Shown here one piece after another: positions 12,001-23,959 of a stretch of 64,000 nucleotides of DNA (the first letter of the stretch is position 1; each line of letters opens with the position of its first letter). Source of the DNA: Zea mays (taxonomy: Eukaryota > Streptophyta > Magnoliopsida > Poales > Poaceae); contig NC_050099.1 in the NCBI RefSeq assembly GCF_902167145.1, forward strand, positions 245,842,588-245,906,587, read 5' to 3'. The translations under genes and the position numbers were made by a program. The notes beneath the pieces are model-generated. The model did no database searches, had not been told where the DNA came from, and worked only from the letters and a program-made list of their open reading frames with translations.

Positions 12001-15000
12001 ATGGGACCGCCTGTAATTGTTACTTGCATAACTAATGAAATAGTGGTACTGCACAGAGGTGCCTAATTTTCTACTTGCACACTACAGGGAAAGCTTGTTC
12101 TCTATTAAAACAAAAATTACATCACTGGTACATTCAGGTGGAAATGTATGTCAGATCAACTGGTATCATTTCAGATGGGATGTATAGAATTTGCAGACTG
12201 CAGTCACTCCTAGTGTTTTACCAAAAGTTCTTATATGATGCATGTTGCAAGCAACTAAGCTAAACCATCCAATTGTGCATAATTTTGCACTGGGCCAAAA
12301 ATATCTGACTTTTCTTAACCACAAACCAGTCAACTTTATTTGCATGTGAAAAAATGATTGTTTACAGATGTCATATAGGTTGAATGTTCAAATCCATCCT
12401 TGCTTCCGGAGCCTGGGAAGCGGAGGTCTATAGAAGAACCATATGTGAAGGTTGTATCTGTGTACATGATGTTCACCATCAATTTGCAGTGACATTATTA
12501 TTGATCTTTGGGAGTAGTGTCATGCACAGGCCTGGTTATTGTTTTTGATGTCTTCCTTTCCCTCCTTTGCAGATTGAAATGCTTACACCAAAAGATTATA
12601 TTGGTTCAATAATGGAGCTGACTCAAGACAGAAGAGGTGAATTCAAGGAAATGAACTTCATCACAGAAAGCAGGGCCAAACTTATTTATGAGCTACCACT
12701 AGCAGAGGTGTGGAATGGAGCTATTTGCTTTGCAGTAAATTGAAGGTTAAAAAGGCTTGTAGAAGTAATTAGATGTATTCCTTAATGCATCTGCCAGATA
12801 TACAAAATGAGGAGTTTCAGAAACATATGATATAGTTATTTTCAATAGTTTTTATCCTGTCTGAAATGTTTCTACACCATAATGATGACTATACAAAATG
12901 TATAATAATCACTGTTATGTTCATGCTGCAGCAACCTGATAATGTATTATATGTCTCTGCATTAAGTAAGCATGTTGCATTTTTTTTGCTGCTTCTGTAA
13001 TGTTTGTTTATCACTTTCTCTCGAGCCTGGCTATGGAAAAGATACTTCTCTGTTCCATTCTATCATAAGATACATTATTAAACAACGATGTATCTTGCAA
13101 AACATATTTCTTCAGCTGATGTATTTCGTTGATGCTAATGTACCTGTAGAATGTACCAAGGAATTAAAGAAAATTTTCCTATTGCTTAGTGGATATTTTG
13201 TTTGTGCAGATGGTTGGCGATTTCTTTGATCAACTGAAATCACGAAGTAAAGGATATGCTAGCATGGAATATTCAGTTGTTGGGTACTCTTTGCTGCTAT
13301 TCTGTTGCATCCCTGCAGTTTCAGCCTTTTGGTAGCACTAGGGGTGTTAATGGGCTCGAAATTTTACACTATAAAATTTAAGGATCAGATCATATTCGGA
13401 CCGGACTCTGTTTCTATTTATTTTTGAACTAAAATTAATTAAGGATCCAAACGAATCGTGAAGAAATATTTGGATCGTGATCCATTACCACCAATGTAGT
13501 CCTTCGTGAAACAGTTAGCTGACATATGTTTCTCTGCAGGTACAGAGAAAGCCAACTAGTAAAGCTGGATATACAAATCAACGGGGATCCTGTTGAGGCG
13601 TTGTCAACAATTGTGCACAGGGATAAGGTGTTTCATTTGAGTTGTTATCTACACATATAACTTATGCAGTTCATAAATAACGGCGATGTGGACATGTATT
13701 GTTGTTTCTTATTCAAGGCATATATTTTCTAACAAACAATACAAATATTATAATATAATTCATTTTTGACGTGATAAACATCGATGCACAGCACAGATAC
13801 AAATATTTATATTGATTCTGCACTTGTGGCAAACTGCAAACAATAGATTCATTTCAGGCGCCTACTTGTGTCGAGTATTTGATCATACTTATTGTCAATG
13901 ATACAGTTGTGTTAATTAATGGCTAATCCCATATCATCTTTCCTTTGTACTTTCATGTAACCATCTATATAAACCTGCACCTACAAAGTAACACAACAGT
14001 TATTCTGACTGTATAATTTGAGCTTTTCATCTTCTCAAGTGCTAACTTCATTTTCAGAAAAGTAACTTGTATCCATAGACTTAGTTATTATGGGATAGCT
14101 TCTCGGGGCAATCTGATTGGCGAAATATCTTTTTCTAGGCATATGCTGTTGGAAGGGCACTTACTCAAAAGCTCAAGGAACTTATACCTCGGCAAATGTT
14201 TAGAGTTCCTATTCAAGTGAGATTTGCATGTCTTGTTCTCCTATATTTCTTTTATCTTTTATGTGCATAACAAGATCAGTGTTAGATGCCGGCCAGCCTA
14301 TGGAGTATTCTAGGATAGAGAGATCCTATGGGAGGAGACCGGCTGCAGGTTTCCTTAGACTTAGGATTGGATCCTGCACATCTGCAGGTTTCCTTTTGCC
14401 TCGTCCTCCTCCCCTATATGTGTACATGTACCGGCTCTCAATCAAGTGTTTTCTATTTTTCCTCCAAATCTTCATTGCTTTCAATCAGGCCAACAATAAG
14501 GGGTGGTAATGGGCTTTAGATTTTACACTATAAAATCTAAGGATCGAATCAGTTTAGGACCGGGCTCTATTTCTATTAATTTTTGAACTAAAATTAATTA
14601 AGGTCCCTAACTTATTGTGAAGAAACATTTGGATCGTGATCCATTACCACCCCTACCAACAATTATGAGATTTAAGAGTACCTTTCATACTAGCGTGATT
14701 AGATGATAAGGATCGGAGAGAATCTTGGTAGAACTATTTGATGAGAGAATACTATGCGGAACACTAGCTATGGCGTTGGAAATGCCTTAATTTGTGGTCA
14801 TGGATTTCCAAATGTTTCAGCCTATTTTTGTGGGCTATATCAGTAGGGAGCATTGAATTTGGTCTTGCTTTTTCAGTACAAATTAATGAAGTGATTAGAC
14901 CTTCGTAGGCTTTATTTAAATCCCAAGCATCCTATTCTAGAAAAGTAGCATAAACGACTTGTTGGAAAGTAGAGCGACCAATCCTTTTCTTATGGTCATA

Positions 15001-15677
15001 AAAACTCCAGTTTTTTTTTTCGAAAACCCCTGATCTGGTGTTAAGACCCAGTCTGTAGCAATCAGATGCTAATGGGAACATTGACAGGCATGTATTGGCA
15101 CAAAGGTGATTGCAAGCGAAGCCCTGTCTGCCATCAGGAAGGATGTCTTATCAAAATGCTATGGTAAATGACACTGTAACCTGCACTCTGGAAGCATTTG
15201 TCGTAAAGCTAATGGAATGCACTATCTTTGCCTCACACTTAATGATCAAGTGCACACTTGTCTCGTGCAAATTGCAGTTAGTTGAATTGTGTTCAACACT
15301 ATTGCTTTACAGACTTACCAAACTTCATTCAGAAATCAGAATACAATGTTTTTTTTTACTTGCAGGGGGTGATATATCAAGGAAAAAGAAGTTGCTGAAG
15401 AAGCAGGTATTCTTAGAAAAAAACGTTGTTTGACCCCAAAAAAAAGAACTTAGAAAATACCATTTTGTGTATAATACATAAGCAGTATACTGGCTTTAAG
15501 TTTTCATAGAATACAAGAAATGACTAGTAGCTCTGTTCACCAAAATCCCTTTGAGATCTGATATAATAATACGGCGAACAGGCTGAAGGAAAGAAAAGGA
15601 TGAAGGCAATAGGAAGGGTTGATGTCCCTCAAGAAGCATTCATGGCCGTGTTGAGACTGGAAAAGGAGGTGCTATGA
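6086..15677 (+). CDS. LEPA: Chloroplast translation factor LepA / EF-4 (GUF1 homologue), 22 exons, 672 aa
   Basis: GTPase of the LepA/EF-4 family, which acts on stalled ribosomes; the plant plastid form supports chloroplast translation. Exons: 6086-6298, 6453-6629, 6874-6960, 7184-7240, 7394-7459, 7836-7898, 8038-8082, 8225-8325, 8418-8514, 9107-9178, 9571-9725, 9805-9862, 11430-11510, 11602-11688, 12379-12450, 12573-12707, 13210-13283, 13540-13627, 14139-14216, 15088-15163, 15366-15406, 15582-15677. All introns are GT-AG and the sum is 2019 bp, exactly 673 codons. Exon 1 is an Ala/Arg/Ser-rich transit peptide of about 70 aa. GTP motifs: G1 AHIDHGKST (84-92), G3 DTPGH (149-153), G4 NKID (203-206), G5 SAK (234-236). 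The C-terminus has the LepA-specific [14 protein letters not shown] and ends in LEKEVL. The ATG follows an in-frame upstream GTG/ATG stretch, but 6086 best fits a transit peptide start. The gene looks intact. Confidence 0.96.
8657..8952 (+). mobile_element. tRNA-derived SINE in LEPA intron 9
   Basis: The body is flanked by a perfect 17-bp target-site duplication GTAATTTATTTGTATGC at 8640-8656 and 8953-8969. Near its 5' end it carries an RNA polymerase III A-box-like stretch (about 8665-8690) and a B box GGTTCGATCC (8706-8715), and it ends in a short T run. This is the structure of plant tRNA-derived SINEs with T-rich tails (Au-like); the family was not assigned. Length 296 bp. It lies well away from the splice sites. 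Confidence 0.85.
9930..10003 (-). repeat. Possible LINE 3'-end fragment
   Basis: Read on the minus strand, a TTTCTTAATGAAATGACAC word is followed by CTCTCCTGCGTCGTTCGAG and an A-rich tail, a pattern I associate with plant L1-type LINE 3' ends. A similar stretch on the plus strand lies at about 21095-21156. No reverse-transcriptase frame is present. Confidence 0.35.
10017..10641. mobile_element. Non-autonomous hAT element in LEPA intron 12
   Basis: The 625-bp element has terminal repeats CAGGGGCGGAG (left) and, inverted, CAGTGGCAGAG (right), 9 of 11 matching, inside a perfect 8-bp duplication CATCACAT at 10009-10016 and 10642-10649. An 8-bp TSD plus CAGGG-type ends is diagnostic of the hAT superfamily. 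No transposase reading frame was seen. Confidence 0.88.
13339..13494. mobile_element. hAT-type MITE, copy 1, LEPA intron 17
   Basis: About 155 bp starting TAGGGGTGTTAATGGGC and ending GATCCATTACCACC. It is clearly homologous along its whole length to the copy at 14498-14655 (shared words ACACTATAAAAT, TTTTTGAACTAAAATTAATT, TTTGGATCGTGATCC). The right end has lost a few bases, and the flanks GGTAGCAC and TGTAGTCC match at only 5 of 8, so it looks older than copy 2. Confidence 0.7.
14283..14489 (+). repeat. Possible Copia LTR fragment, LEPA intron 19
   Basis: The stretch with GATAGAGAGATCC, CCTATATGTGTACATGTACC and CTCTCAATCAAG resembles the R-U5 part of small plant Copia LTRs. No matching partner or TSD was found, so this is a tentative repeat call. 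Confidence 0.3.
14498..14655. mobile_element. hAT-type MITE, copy 2, LEPA intron 19
   Basis: 158 bp with 15-bp terminal inverted repeats (left AAGGGGTGGTAATGG, right inverted TAGGGGTGGTAATGG, one mismatch) and a perfect 8-bp target-site duplication CCAACAAT at 14490-14497 and 14656-14663. It is the better preserved member of the pair in this gene. Confidence 0.88.
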
Positions 15678-16279
15678 AAGTGCTCATGAACCTTTGTGTC
15701 TCCGTAAATTAAAGACCTCTTCCTGTGCGCCACTCACAAGTATAGTCAGACGAGAGCTTTGAGACAACAGGCATTCACTATGGTTCAACCTGTCCGCTCT
15801 GGACCATAGGAACCAGTCAAGCACAGATCACTCCCAGAACAAAAGCAGGTAAATCTGGCATTCGTTCGCTATTTTTTGCTTTTTTATGTGTCAGGCTATG
15901 ATGGTAAAACAATCATGTCGCCACAGAGTTTTGCCAGGCACATATAGGAAATTCATATGTCAAAGTGCATCATGTAGTCCAATTCCTTGTAACGCATGCT
16001 ACAGAGACTTGTTTCTACAGTTGAATATACCTTGTAAGGCTGGGACCAACAGATCGTGCATATGCAAAACAAGAGGTTTGTAATATTTTATACGGTAGAC
16101 AGAATTGTTTATAAAGTACAATTTAAAGTATGAGGTGGGACGGTAGACAGCACTGTTTACAAAGTAAAATTTAAAGTATGAGGTGTGATAGAGAGCTGCT
16201 GGAGATAAACGGTTTCCTGGAGGTAGGCAAATGTGTCGTTCAACTGCAGCATCCCTGGCATACCTTCAGGACGTGATGT
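15678..16279 (+). other. LEPA 3' UTR and tail-to-tail intergenic region
   Basis: This separates the LEPA stop (+) from the rhodanese stop (-). It holds no further coding sequence. A direct duplication of about 48 bp (CGGTAGACAG...TTTAAAGTATGAGGTG) lies at 16093-16188. Confidence 0.6.
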
Positions 16280-17152
16280 CTACTGCTGTTGAGCTCGCTG
16301 CTGAAAGGAGCGGTAACCACCTTGCAGGTTCCTCACGTTCTTGAACCCCTGAACATCCATGCGAGCAGACTAGTGTGACCCTCAGTTAAACACACACACA
16401 CACACACACACATACAGCTAACTGGATTGATGCTAAAGCTCGGATGGGCTGTGTTTACCGCGTTCAGAAGGTCTGCCGTCGCGAACCTGGATCTGTTCCC
16501 CGTGTTGCAACCCTACACGACAACTCCTTGATTACAGGCGTATCTATCTATTTATAGAGTACTAGTACATTTATTTATTTATTTATATGAGTGAATAGCT
16601 ACCACAATGAAGACATCATCCTTCCCACAGAAGGCAGCCACTTCCTCTACAAAGTGTGGGTTCTTCTCCTTCCCTACACGGGGACAGAGGCAGCTCAAAT
16701 CAATAACCCCAATGCCAGTGCCAGCGCCAACGCCAGCGAGCAAGAAACTGACCTTGCGGCGTGACGGACAGGTAGTAGGGAACGTTCCGAGCACCGGGCG
16801 CATGCGCCTTGTGGAAGTCCCCCCGCATCCTGCACGAAGGAGAACCACCTCGTCCCCGTCAGCGTCAGTTCGTCTGGAAGCTCCAGCACACGCATAGGCG
16901 CGTCCCTGACTGGCTGAGCTCTACGCACCTGACATCCACGTAGCCATGGCCGGAGCTCAGCAGCGCGTGCGCTTCGTCAGCGTCGATGGTAGGGACGGCC
17001 TGCTCCTTGTCGCTGCAGTGCACACCAAGACAAGACTGACTCTGGTTAATCCAGATGCATCCGATCTTCTGCTCTATGCATGTAATGTTACTGTAAGCAA
17101 CATCAGATGCACTCAGAAGCTATGTTTACCTGCTGGTCACTGCAGACGCCAT
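16280..17152 (-). CDS. Single-domain rhodanese (thiosulfate sulfurtransferase, STR16/STR18 type), 6 exons, 125 aa
   Basis: Sulfurtransferase that carries sulfane sulfur on a catalytic cysteine. Exons on the minus strand: 17152-17130, 17012-16929, 16829-16753, 16673-16603, 16512-16459, 16348-16280; all GT-AG, total 378 bp, phases consistent. Landmarks: start MASAVTSS, then TIDADEAHALL, GYVDVR, AHAPGARNVPYY, KNPHFVEEV, the active-site loop CNTGNRS (C-x-x-G-x-R-S), and GFKNVRNLQGGY near the end. The catalytic Cys and the loop Arg are present, so the protein should be active. The N-terminus is short and lacks a transit peptide, which favours a cytosolic STR18-like protein over the plastid STR16/senescence type. 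The exons are so small that no long open frame marks the gene. A (CA)11 microsatellite sits in the last intron. Confidence 0.9.
16391..16412. repeat. (CA)11 microsatellite
   Basis: Uninterrupted CA dinucleotides in the last intron of the rhodanese gene. Confidence 0.97.
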
Positions 17153-17875
17153 TGCTGCAGGGATGGATGGATGGATGACCTGAGATGGGACGGACTTGTG
17201 AGTATGTGTGACCTGCCTTCGCGTTTATACTGGCACGGCAGTTTACCATCACCAGGATGCAAGAGTTCTGGCTATACCTTTTTTTTATCGGAATAATGCT
17301 CCATTCCGTCAGCTTGATGCTCGTTCTCGCAAAAAAGTCGTCTCTGACCTTCGATGCTGCGTCGTCACTGCTTATCTGGCAACAGACCAATAATAGCTCC
17401 GGGGCATTTCTTTTTGGACACAAGTGCAGGCGTAATAAGGATTGGTTGACTTGAACAGTTATATACTCCCTCCATTCTTTTTTTTATTTGTCGCATTTTA
17501 GTTGACTTGAACTTGAAAGACCAATAATAAGGACTGGTTGCTATCTAAACCAGACTCAACCAGCAGAGACGCAGCAGTATCTGTAGAATTTCAAGAACAG
17601 AATAGCAAACCATTGACACAGCCAAGCGCATAGAAAACCACAACCAAATTCGACGTCAAGATGGCATAGGATGAAATATCACTTGTCAGATTCAGAACGG
17701 TAACCAAGGGCAAATCTTAACACAACTTTGAGATCCTAGAGCATAAACCAAATATAAGGAGCATTGTCTCGGCAAAACAGCCAGTACAGTGATTCCACAT
17801 TTCCACTAGATAAGGCCCCCACAACATGCCTGACAAGAGCAACTACAGGAAACCCCAATAATATAAAGAGCTATA
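17153..17875. other. Intergenic region between rhodanese and RPL37A
   Basis: Upstream side of the rhodanese gene, with a GGAT tetranucleotide run at 17159-17176. CTCCCTCCATTC at about 17466 followed by TTTATTTGTCGC is the end of a Stowaway-type MITE; its other end is not evident. The right part is the 3' UTR of RPL37A. No gene seen. Confidence 0.5.
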
Positions 17876-19685
<1,810 letters not shown>

Positions 19686-19798
19686 CTTGGCGACACGAAA
19701 TGAAGCGAGGTGCGGGGCGTAGCGGCGGCGGCGGCGGCGGCGCGAGCGAAGGCGTAAGGGTCAGGCTCGAGAAAGAGGCGAAGAGGCACGAGAGAGAA

Positions 19799-19866
19799 CT
19801 TATATAGGAGGTACTAGGGTTTCGTGGGAGTACGGGTCGGACCTCTGTGATGTTATGGGCCGGGCC
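19799..19866 (-). promoter_or_regulatory. RPL37A core promoter: TATA, telo-box, site II
   Basis: On the minus strand, reading toward the gene: a GGGCC-rich site II-like element (TGGGCC on the plus strand, 19856-19861), a telo-box AAACCCTAG (19814-19822), then CCTATATAAG (19799-19808) about 115 bp before the ATG. This trio is typical of plant ribosomal-protein genes and predicts growth-linked expression. Confidence 0.75.
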
Positions 19867-20063
19867 ATATTCAAAATCTGCGAAAGGGATAGCGATAGCA
19901 TTTGTCGTAGAACACGTTTCAATTTTGTTTGTCGATAATTTGAGAGCAGTTTCCAGCTTCACCACGAAACAATTTTAGCAGATTGATTAAGGGTGATTCA
20001 AGAGTGTTTAACTTACGCATAAACTTCAGCTTCTATAATAGTAGTATTAATTTGAGTGAGTTA

Positions 20064-20770
20064 GGCCCTCTTTGGAGAGCTTCACTTTAAGAATTTGAGG
20101 TTTATTTTAGCTTCTTGTGTCCAAACAGGTACAGCTCCACGAGCTCTAGTTTAAAAAAAACTGAAACTAGATGCCAATTTCATTGAATTTTTTAAGCTCC
20201 TCAAAAGGTGCTTAAAAACACTATTTCCATACCTTCCTATGAAGTTGCACACAAATTGCACACCGTGTCATTAGTTACATGACTTACTGATTCATGTCTC
20301 TTTCTTCACCCGCTAATTATCAATGATAATTAAGAAAACTCACACAAATTAATTATATTACAGAAGCTTGAGTCTATATGCAACACAAACACTCTTGCAC
20401 CTTGCCTTACCAATCTGTTGAAGTTGTTTCATGGTGAAACTGAAAAACCGAAGTTGCAATTTTTGAAATAAAGCTATCCCAAACAAGCCCTTAATTACCA
20501 TCGATGATTAGCGGGTGGAGAAAGAGACTTGAATTGGTAGGTCATGTAACCAATATCATGGTGGGTACTTTTATGTAACTTCATGAGGAGGTATGAAAAC
20601 AATGTTTTTGTAACACCATTTGAGGAGCTTCAAAAAATTCATGAAAGTGGCCTATAGCCCTATATATATATATATTTTTTGAAACTAGAGCTCGTGGAGT
20701 GGAGCTGTTTGGATAGAAACAACTAAAATAGACTTGAAATTCTTGAAGTGAACCCCTCCCAAACAGGGCC
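20064..20770. mobile_element. Foldback / long-TIR MITE, about 707 bp
   Basis: The two halves are inverted copies: left GGCCCTCTTTGGAGAG...CACGAGCTCTAGTTT pairs with right GAAACTAGAGCTCGTGGAG...CCCAAACAGGGCC, and the pairing continues inward through CGCTAATTATC / GATTAGCGGGTGG. Arms are about 275 bp (20064-20340 and 20490-20770). The flanks are TTA and TAA, so a TWA target is possible but imperfect. No coding sequence. Confidence 0.8.
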
Positions 20771-20880
20771 TAAATATGGTAATTTGCTATTGATGATTAA
20801 TTCTATTAAAATCTTACTTGGATAGGGAAGAGGAAAGAATCTGATCGAAATGCCCCTAAGTCCATGAAAGTTTTTTTCCT

Positions 20881-21306
20881 AGGGTCATTCTTAGTTGAAG
20901 TTTCACGGAGTTTCATTTTCTCGTTAAATGACATGTCATATAAGCAAACAAGATAACATGATATGCAATTTAATGAAGAGAGATATGAGATATTGTTACT
21001 GCCTCTTATATGGCACTGCTAGGTCGTGGTTGTTTTATGTCAGGCATTATGTAAATGTGGGTTGGTGTGAGGGGATTTTCTTCCCATCTTGTTGTATTGC
21101 TACTTTCTTTCTCAATAAAATGACGCGTAAATCTCTTGCGTCGTTCGAAAAACGACATGAGATAGTTTTCATGGAGTATGAGATAGTTTTCATGGGATAT
21201 GAGAGAGTTTCGTGAGGCTGAAACTCATGGTACACTGTTTCTTAGACAAATGTTGACATGAGAGTCTTGAAAACAGGGTGATGAAACTATACATTGAGAA
21301 TGACCT
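20881..21306. mobile_element. TIR element, about 426 bp
   Basis: Left end AGGGTCATTCTTAGTTG and, inverted, right end AGGTCATTCTCAATG are similar; TTTCA/TTTCATC follows on both sides. The interior includes the LINE-like stretch at 21095-21156. The TSD is not clear (no more than TA). Confidence 0.55.
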
Positions 21307-21532
21307 AAACAAGTGACTTAGAACCATCGAACTTTTTTGTCGTCTCCCTCGGGGCCAACCGCACGCCCTCTCGTATTCCATACAATTATGCTCCACCTCC
21401 TTTTCTCTGATTTCCACATGAAGATATGGTCGTCGAAGATGATGTGTTGTGCCACTTCCTCCCTCCCTAGCTATCACACAGATTTCAATCCCTCCAAGAT
21501 TGTTATGTCGCATCCTCCCCTCCCGGATTTCT

Positions 21533-21571
<39 letters not shown>

Positions 21572-22576
21572 CGTCACACCCCCAATCGCCATGCTCAGAA
21601 GTCCAGGGAAATAGTTGTGTGCCGTGGGTTCATCCAAATGGCTAGGCCTATCATGGGCTCCTATTAGGTAAGGTGTCAATTATATTCCAAGTTTTGCATT
21701 TCATCCCCATGGCTTAGGGTTTGAATTTTTGTTGCTTCCGTATGTGTGAGACGGATTGTAGCTCGTTTTGTAGGGTTATTATCTATGAGTGCAATTAATT
21801 GCTAATTGTGGTTTTTAGATATAGTTGGCATGTGGTTAGAGAACTAATAAGAGTTGTCGTGTGTCATGGTAGGTCGAATATAAAATAAGTTTATATTCAC
21901 TGTGGTGGTACCTCAAATTGCATAAGAAGCTTATATTTCATTATATTTTGAATTTGAGTGTAGGAAAGTGATACTATCAAGAGGGTTACAAATCATAGTC
22001 TTGGATGCAAAATCATGTGGACAATGTTGTGCCTTAAAATGGTTGTTTGTGTTGATGAGGGGTGTTTATACATCTTCACTAATCCCATAATGGCTATTGA
22101 AAGTTTCCTTGCCCAGGAACATAATCTGGACGTCGCCTAACGGGGTGAATAGGCGAATAAAAATTAACACTTAAAACTAAGAATTCTTACTCTAAACGAA
22201 GACTGGATCACGGTGGAATGAAAGACACTTCGAGTATATCGCAGTGGAAATAGAGTTCCTATCTCAAAATACCTCGCACTTCAAAGACAACTTATCTATA
22301 CTACTTAAGAGGGTACTGTCGGCGCCCAGAGCACTGTGTGGTGCACTGTTCTGCCCCCTCTGCTCTGGGGTCCCCAATACGCGCAGATCTCATCTCCTCT
22401 GCCATCAATGGAAGCTGGCCGAGGATCTCCTCCCCCTCTGCTCCGTGATCCCCGTCATTCGCGCTGCCATCAACGCTCCACCCCGGCCACCAATCGCCTA
22501 CCGTCGCCCGCGATGCGCTCGGCCCCAACAAATTCTCTCACAAGATCTAGCAAAACCATCACCTCCGCTCTCTTCC
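21307..22576. other. Intergenic DNA with a (CT)14 microsatellite and a degraded LTR end
   Basis: A (CT)14 run occupies 21541-21568 and generates open frames that are not genes. At about 22128-22162, GGACGTCGCCTAACGGGGTG followed by AATAGGCG resembles the terminal part of the Sirevirus LTRs seen elsewhere here, so it is probably a decayed LTR end. Nothing else recognised. Confidence 0.45.
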
Positions 22577-22710
22577 TCTGCCATCGGGATCCTGGTGACC
22601 AATGTCGTCCTCGTCAGCGAGATGACCTCCAAGCTCCTCCAAACCTTGCGCTCCATCGATGACTAGAGGCTTCCGCCCCTTCGGGATCTCCTTATTCACA
22701 AGGCGTCGAG
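22577..22710 (+). pseudogene. 20S proteasome alpha-4 (PAC1) fragment, copy A
   Basis: The translation includes SAIGILVTNVVLV and MTSKLLQTLRS, matching the proteasome alpha-4 segment around the VVLVGEKKVTSKLLQTSRS strand-loop; after a deletion it continues in another frame with CTTCCGCCCCTTCGGGATCT (residues LRPFGI). An in-frame TAG and the missing middle of the protein show it is dead. The other two copies at 22852 and 23373 share the same internal join. Confidence 0.7.
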
Positions 22711-22851
22711 GCCGTCATCGACCATGTCATGCCGCTGCGCTAGGAGGAGGCGCCGGCCAACGTCGGCTTCATGGTGGCCTAGGCGTGTCGTGTTGATCTA
22801 CTCTGTCGTTTCGCCCGCCTCCCTCCCCAAAGCTCCTTCTAGGCTGCCGCG

Positions 22852-23027
22852 GTGGAGGCGATCAGCAACACCAGGTTAGCCCTCGGGATCCTGGTGGCCG
22901 ACAGCGTGGTCCTCGTCGGTGAGAAGGTGACCTCTAAGCTCTTCCAGATCTCGCGCTCCGCTGACGTCCGGAGGCCTTCGCCCCTTTGGGATCTCCTTCT
23001 TATTCACAAGGTGGGACAAGCACCACG
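22852..23027 (+). pseudogene. 20S proteasome alpha-4 (PAC1) fragment, copy B (best preserved)
   Basis: Reads VEAISNTRLALGILVADSVV, then LVGEKVTSKLFQISRSAD, matching alpha-4 from the EAIGNAG region. It then jumps, with a frame change, to GLRPFGISFLF and RWDKHHG, which in the intact protein lie roughly 80 residues further on. The loss of everything between, without introns, points to a rearranged or retro-copied gene piece. No promoter or full frame. The protein normally forms part of the outer alpha ring of the proteasome. Confidence 0.78.
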
Positions 23028-23372
23028 GCGTGATGAGAAGCCGGACTTGGAGCAGTGCGTGTGGGAACAACGTGATGGGAGGCCGAGCTAGGCGAGATCC
23101 GAGCGGCCATGGGGAAGTGACGGCCAGACCTGACCTTGTCGAGGCGAGCAGGGAGGGGACAAGGCACCAACTAGGAAGGAAGAGCATGGACGACCGACGA
23201 GCTTCCGTGGACCGTAGGCGGCCATGGAGAGGCGCGGTGGAGGAGACAGGATGAGGGAGATGGGGATGAGACCGATGGCCGACCGACTGGGGAAGATGGC
23301 GTCCTGGGACCAGACGCATGGGGGAGGTCTGCGAGGAACCAAACACAGAGGGGATAAAGGTTGATGAAGATA

Positions 23373-23546
23373 GCGGTGGGACAAGCACCACGGCGTGGTC
23401 CTCGTCGGCGAGAAGGTGACCTCCAAGCTCTTCCAGATCTCGCGCTCCGCTGACGTCAGGAGTCCTCCGCTCCTTTGAGATCTCCTTCTTATTCATAAGG
23501 TGGGACAAGCACCACGGCTTCCAACTCTACTTTGTGCTCCATTGTA
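23373..23546 (+). pseudogene. 20S proteasome alpha-4 (PAC1) fragment, copy C
   Basis: Starts with a second GGGACAAGCACCACGGC word (DKHHG) fused directly to GTGGTCCTCGTCGGCGAG (VVLVGE), then repeats the VTSKLFQISRSAD piece and, out of frame, the LRPF..RWDKHHGFQLY piece with several substitutions. The head-to-tail junction shows the fragment was amplified as a tandem unit after the internal deletion. Confidence 0.75.
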
Positions 23547-23670
23547 GAGATGGCAATGGGTAAATACCCACCGGGTATTACTACCCCATACCCATACCCA
23601 CGACAAAATGGGTATATATGATTGGATAAGTACCTCTCTGTCATGAGATCCTACTTGGTTACCCACATAA
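23545..23670. repeat. Possible hAT-type MITE end
   Basis: TAGAGATGGCAATGGGTAAA followed by CCCACCGGGTATT is the typical end of a grass MITE family ending in GATGGCAATGGGT. The opposite end was not found nearby. Confidence 0.4.
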
Positions 23671-23959
23671 GGTACTTATCCTCGCACAGACAGTCTGTAG
23701 GCAACACACATCTTCATTCTTGGACTTTTCTTGGATCTTCTTAATGTCTTCTTTTAAGGTGTTGCTTCCCTCAATTTCCTTGGTCCAAGTAATTCTAGCA
23801 TCATGTGAACTACAAACACAAACACTAGGAAATTCATTAGTTCACGGATTTTGTTAATCATCAAACACCAAAACTCATTAAGCCAAATGGCTCGGGGTCC
23901 ATTTTCCTTACAGACGCCCTTACTCGGTAATTAGGGAAGTTAGGGAAAGATTACCATAC

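Noticed and set aside
16946..17296. 116-aa plus-strand frame
   Set aside because: It is the antisense shadow of rhodanese exons 1-2 and their intron.
21337..21667. Small frames around 21337-21667
   Set aside because: They read through a (CT)14 microsatellite and have no recognisable domain.
22876..23508. 210-aa minus-strand frame
   Set aside because: It is the complement of the proteasome alpha-4 fragments; the recognisable protein is on the plus strand.
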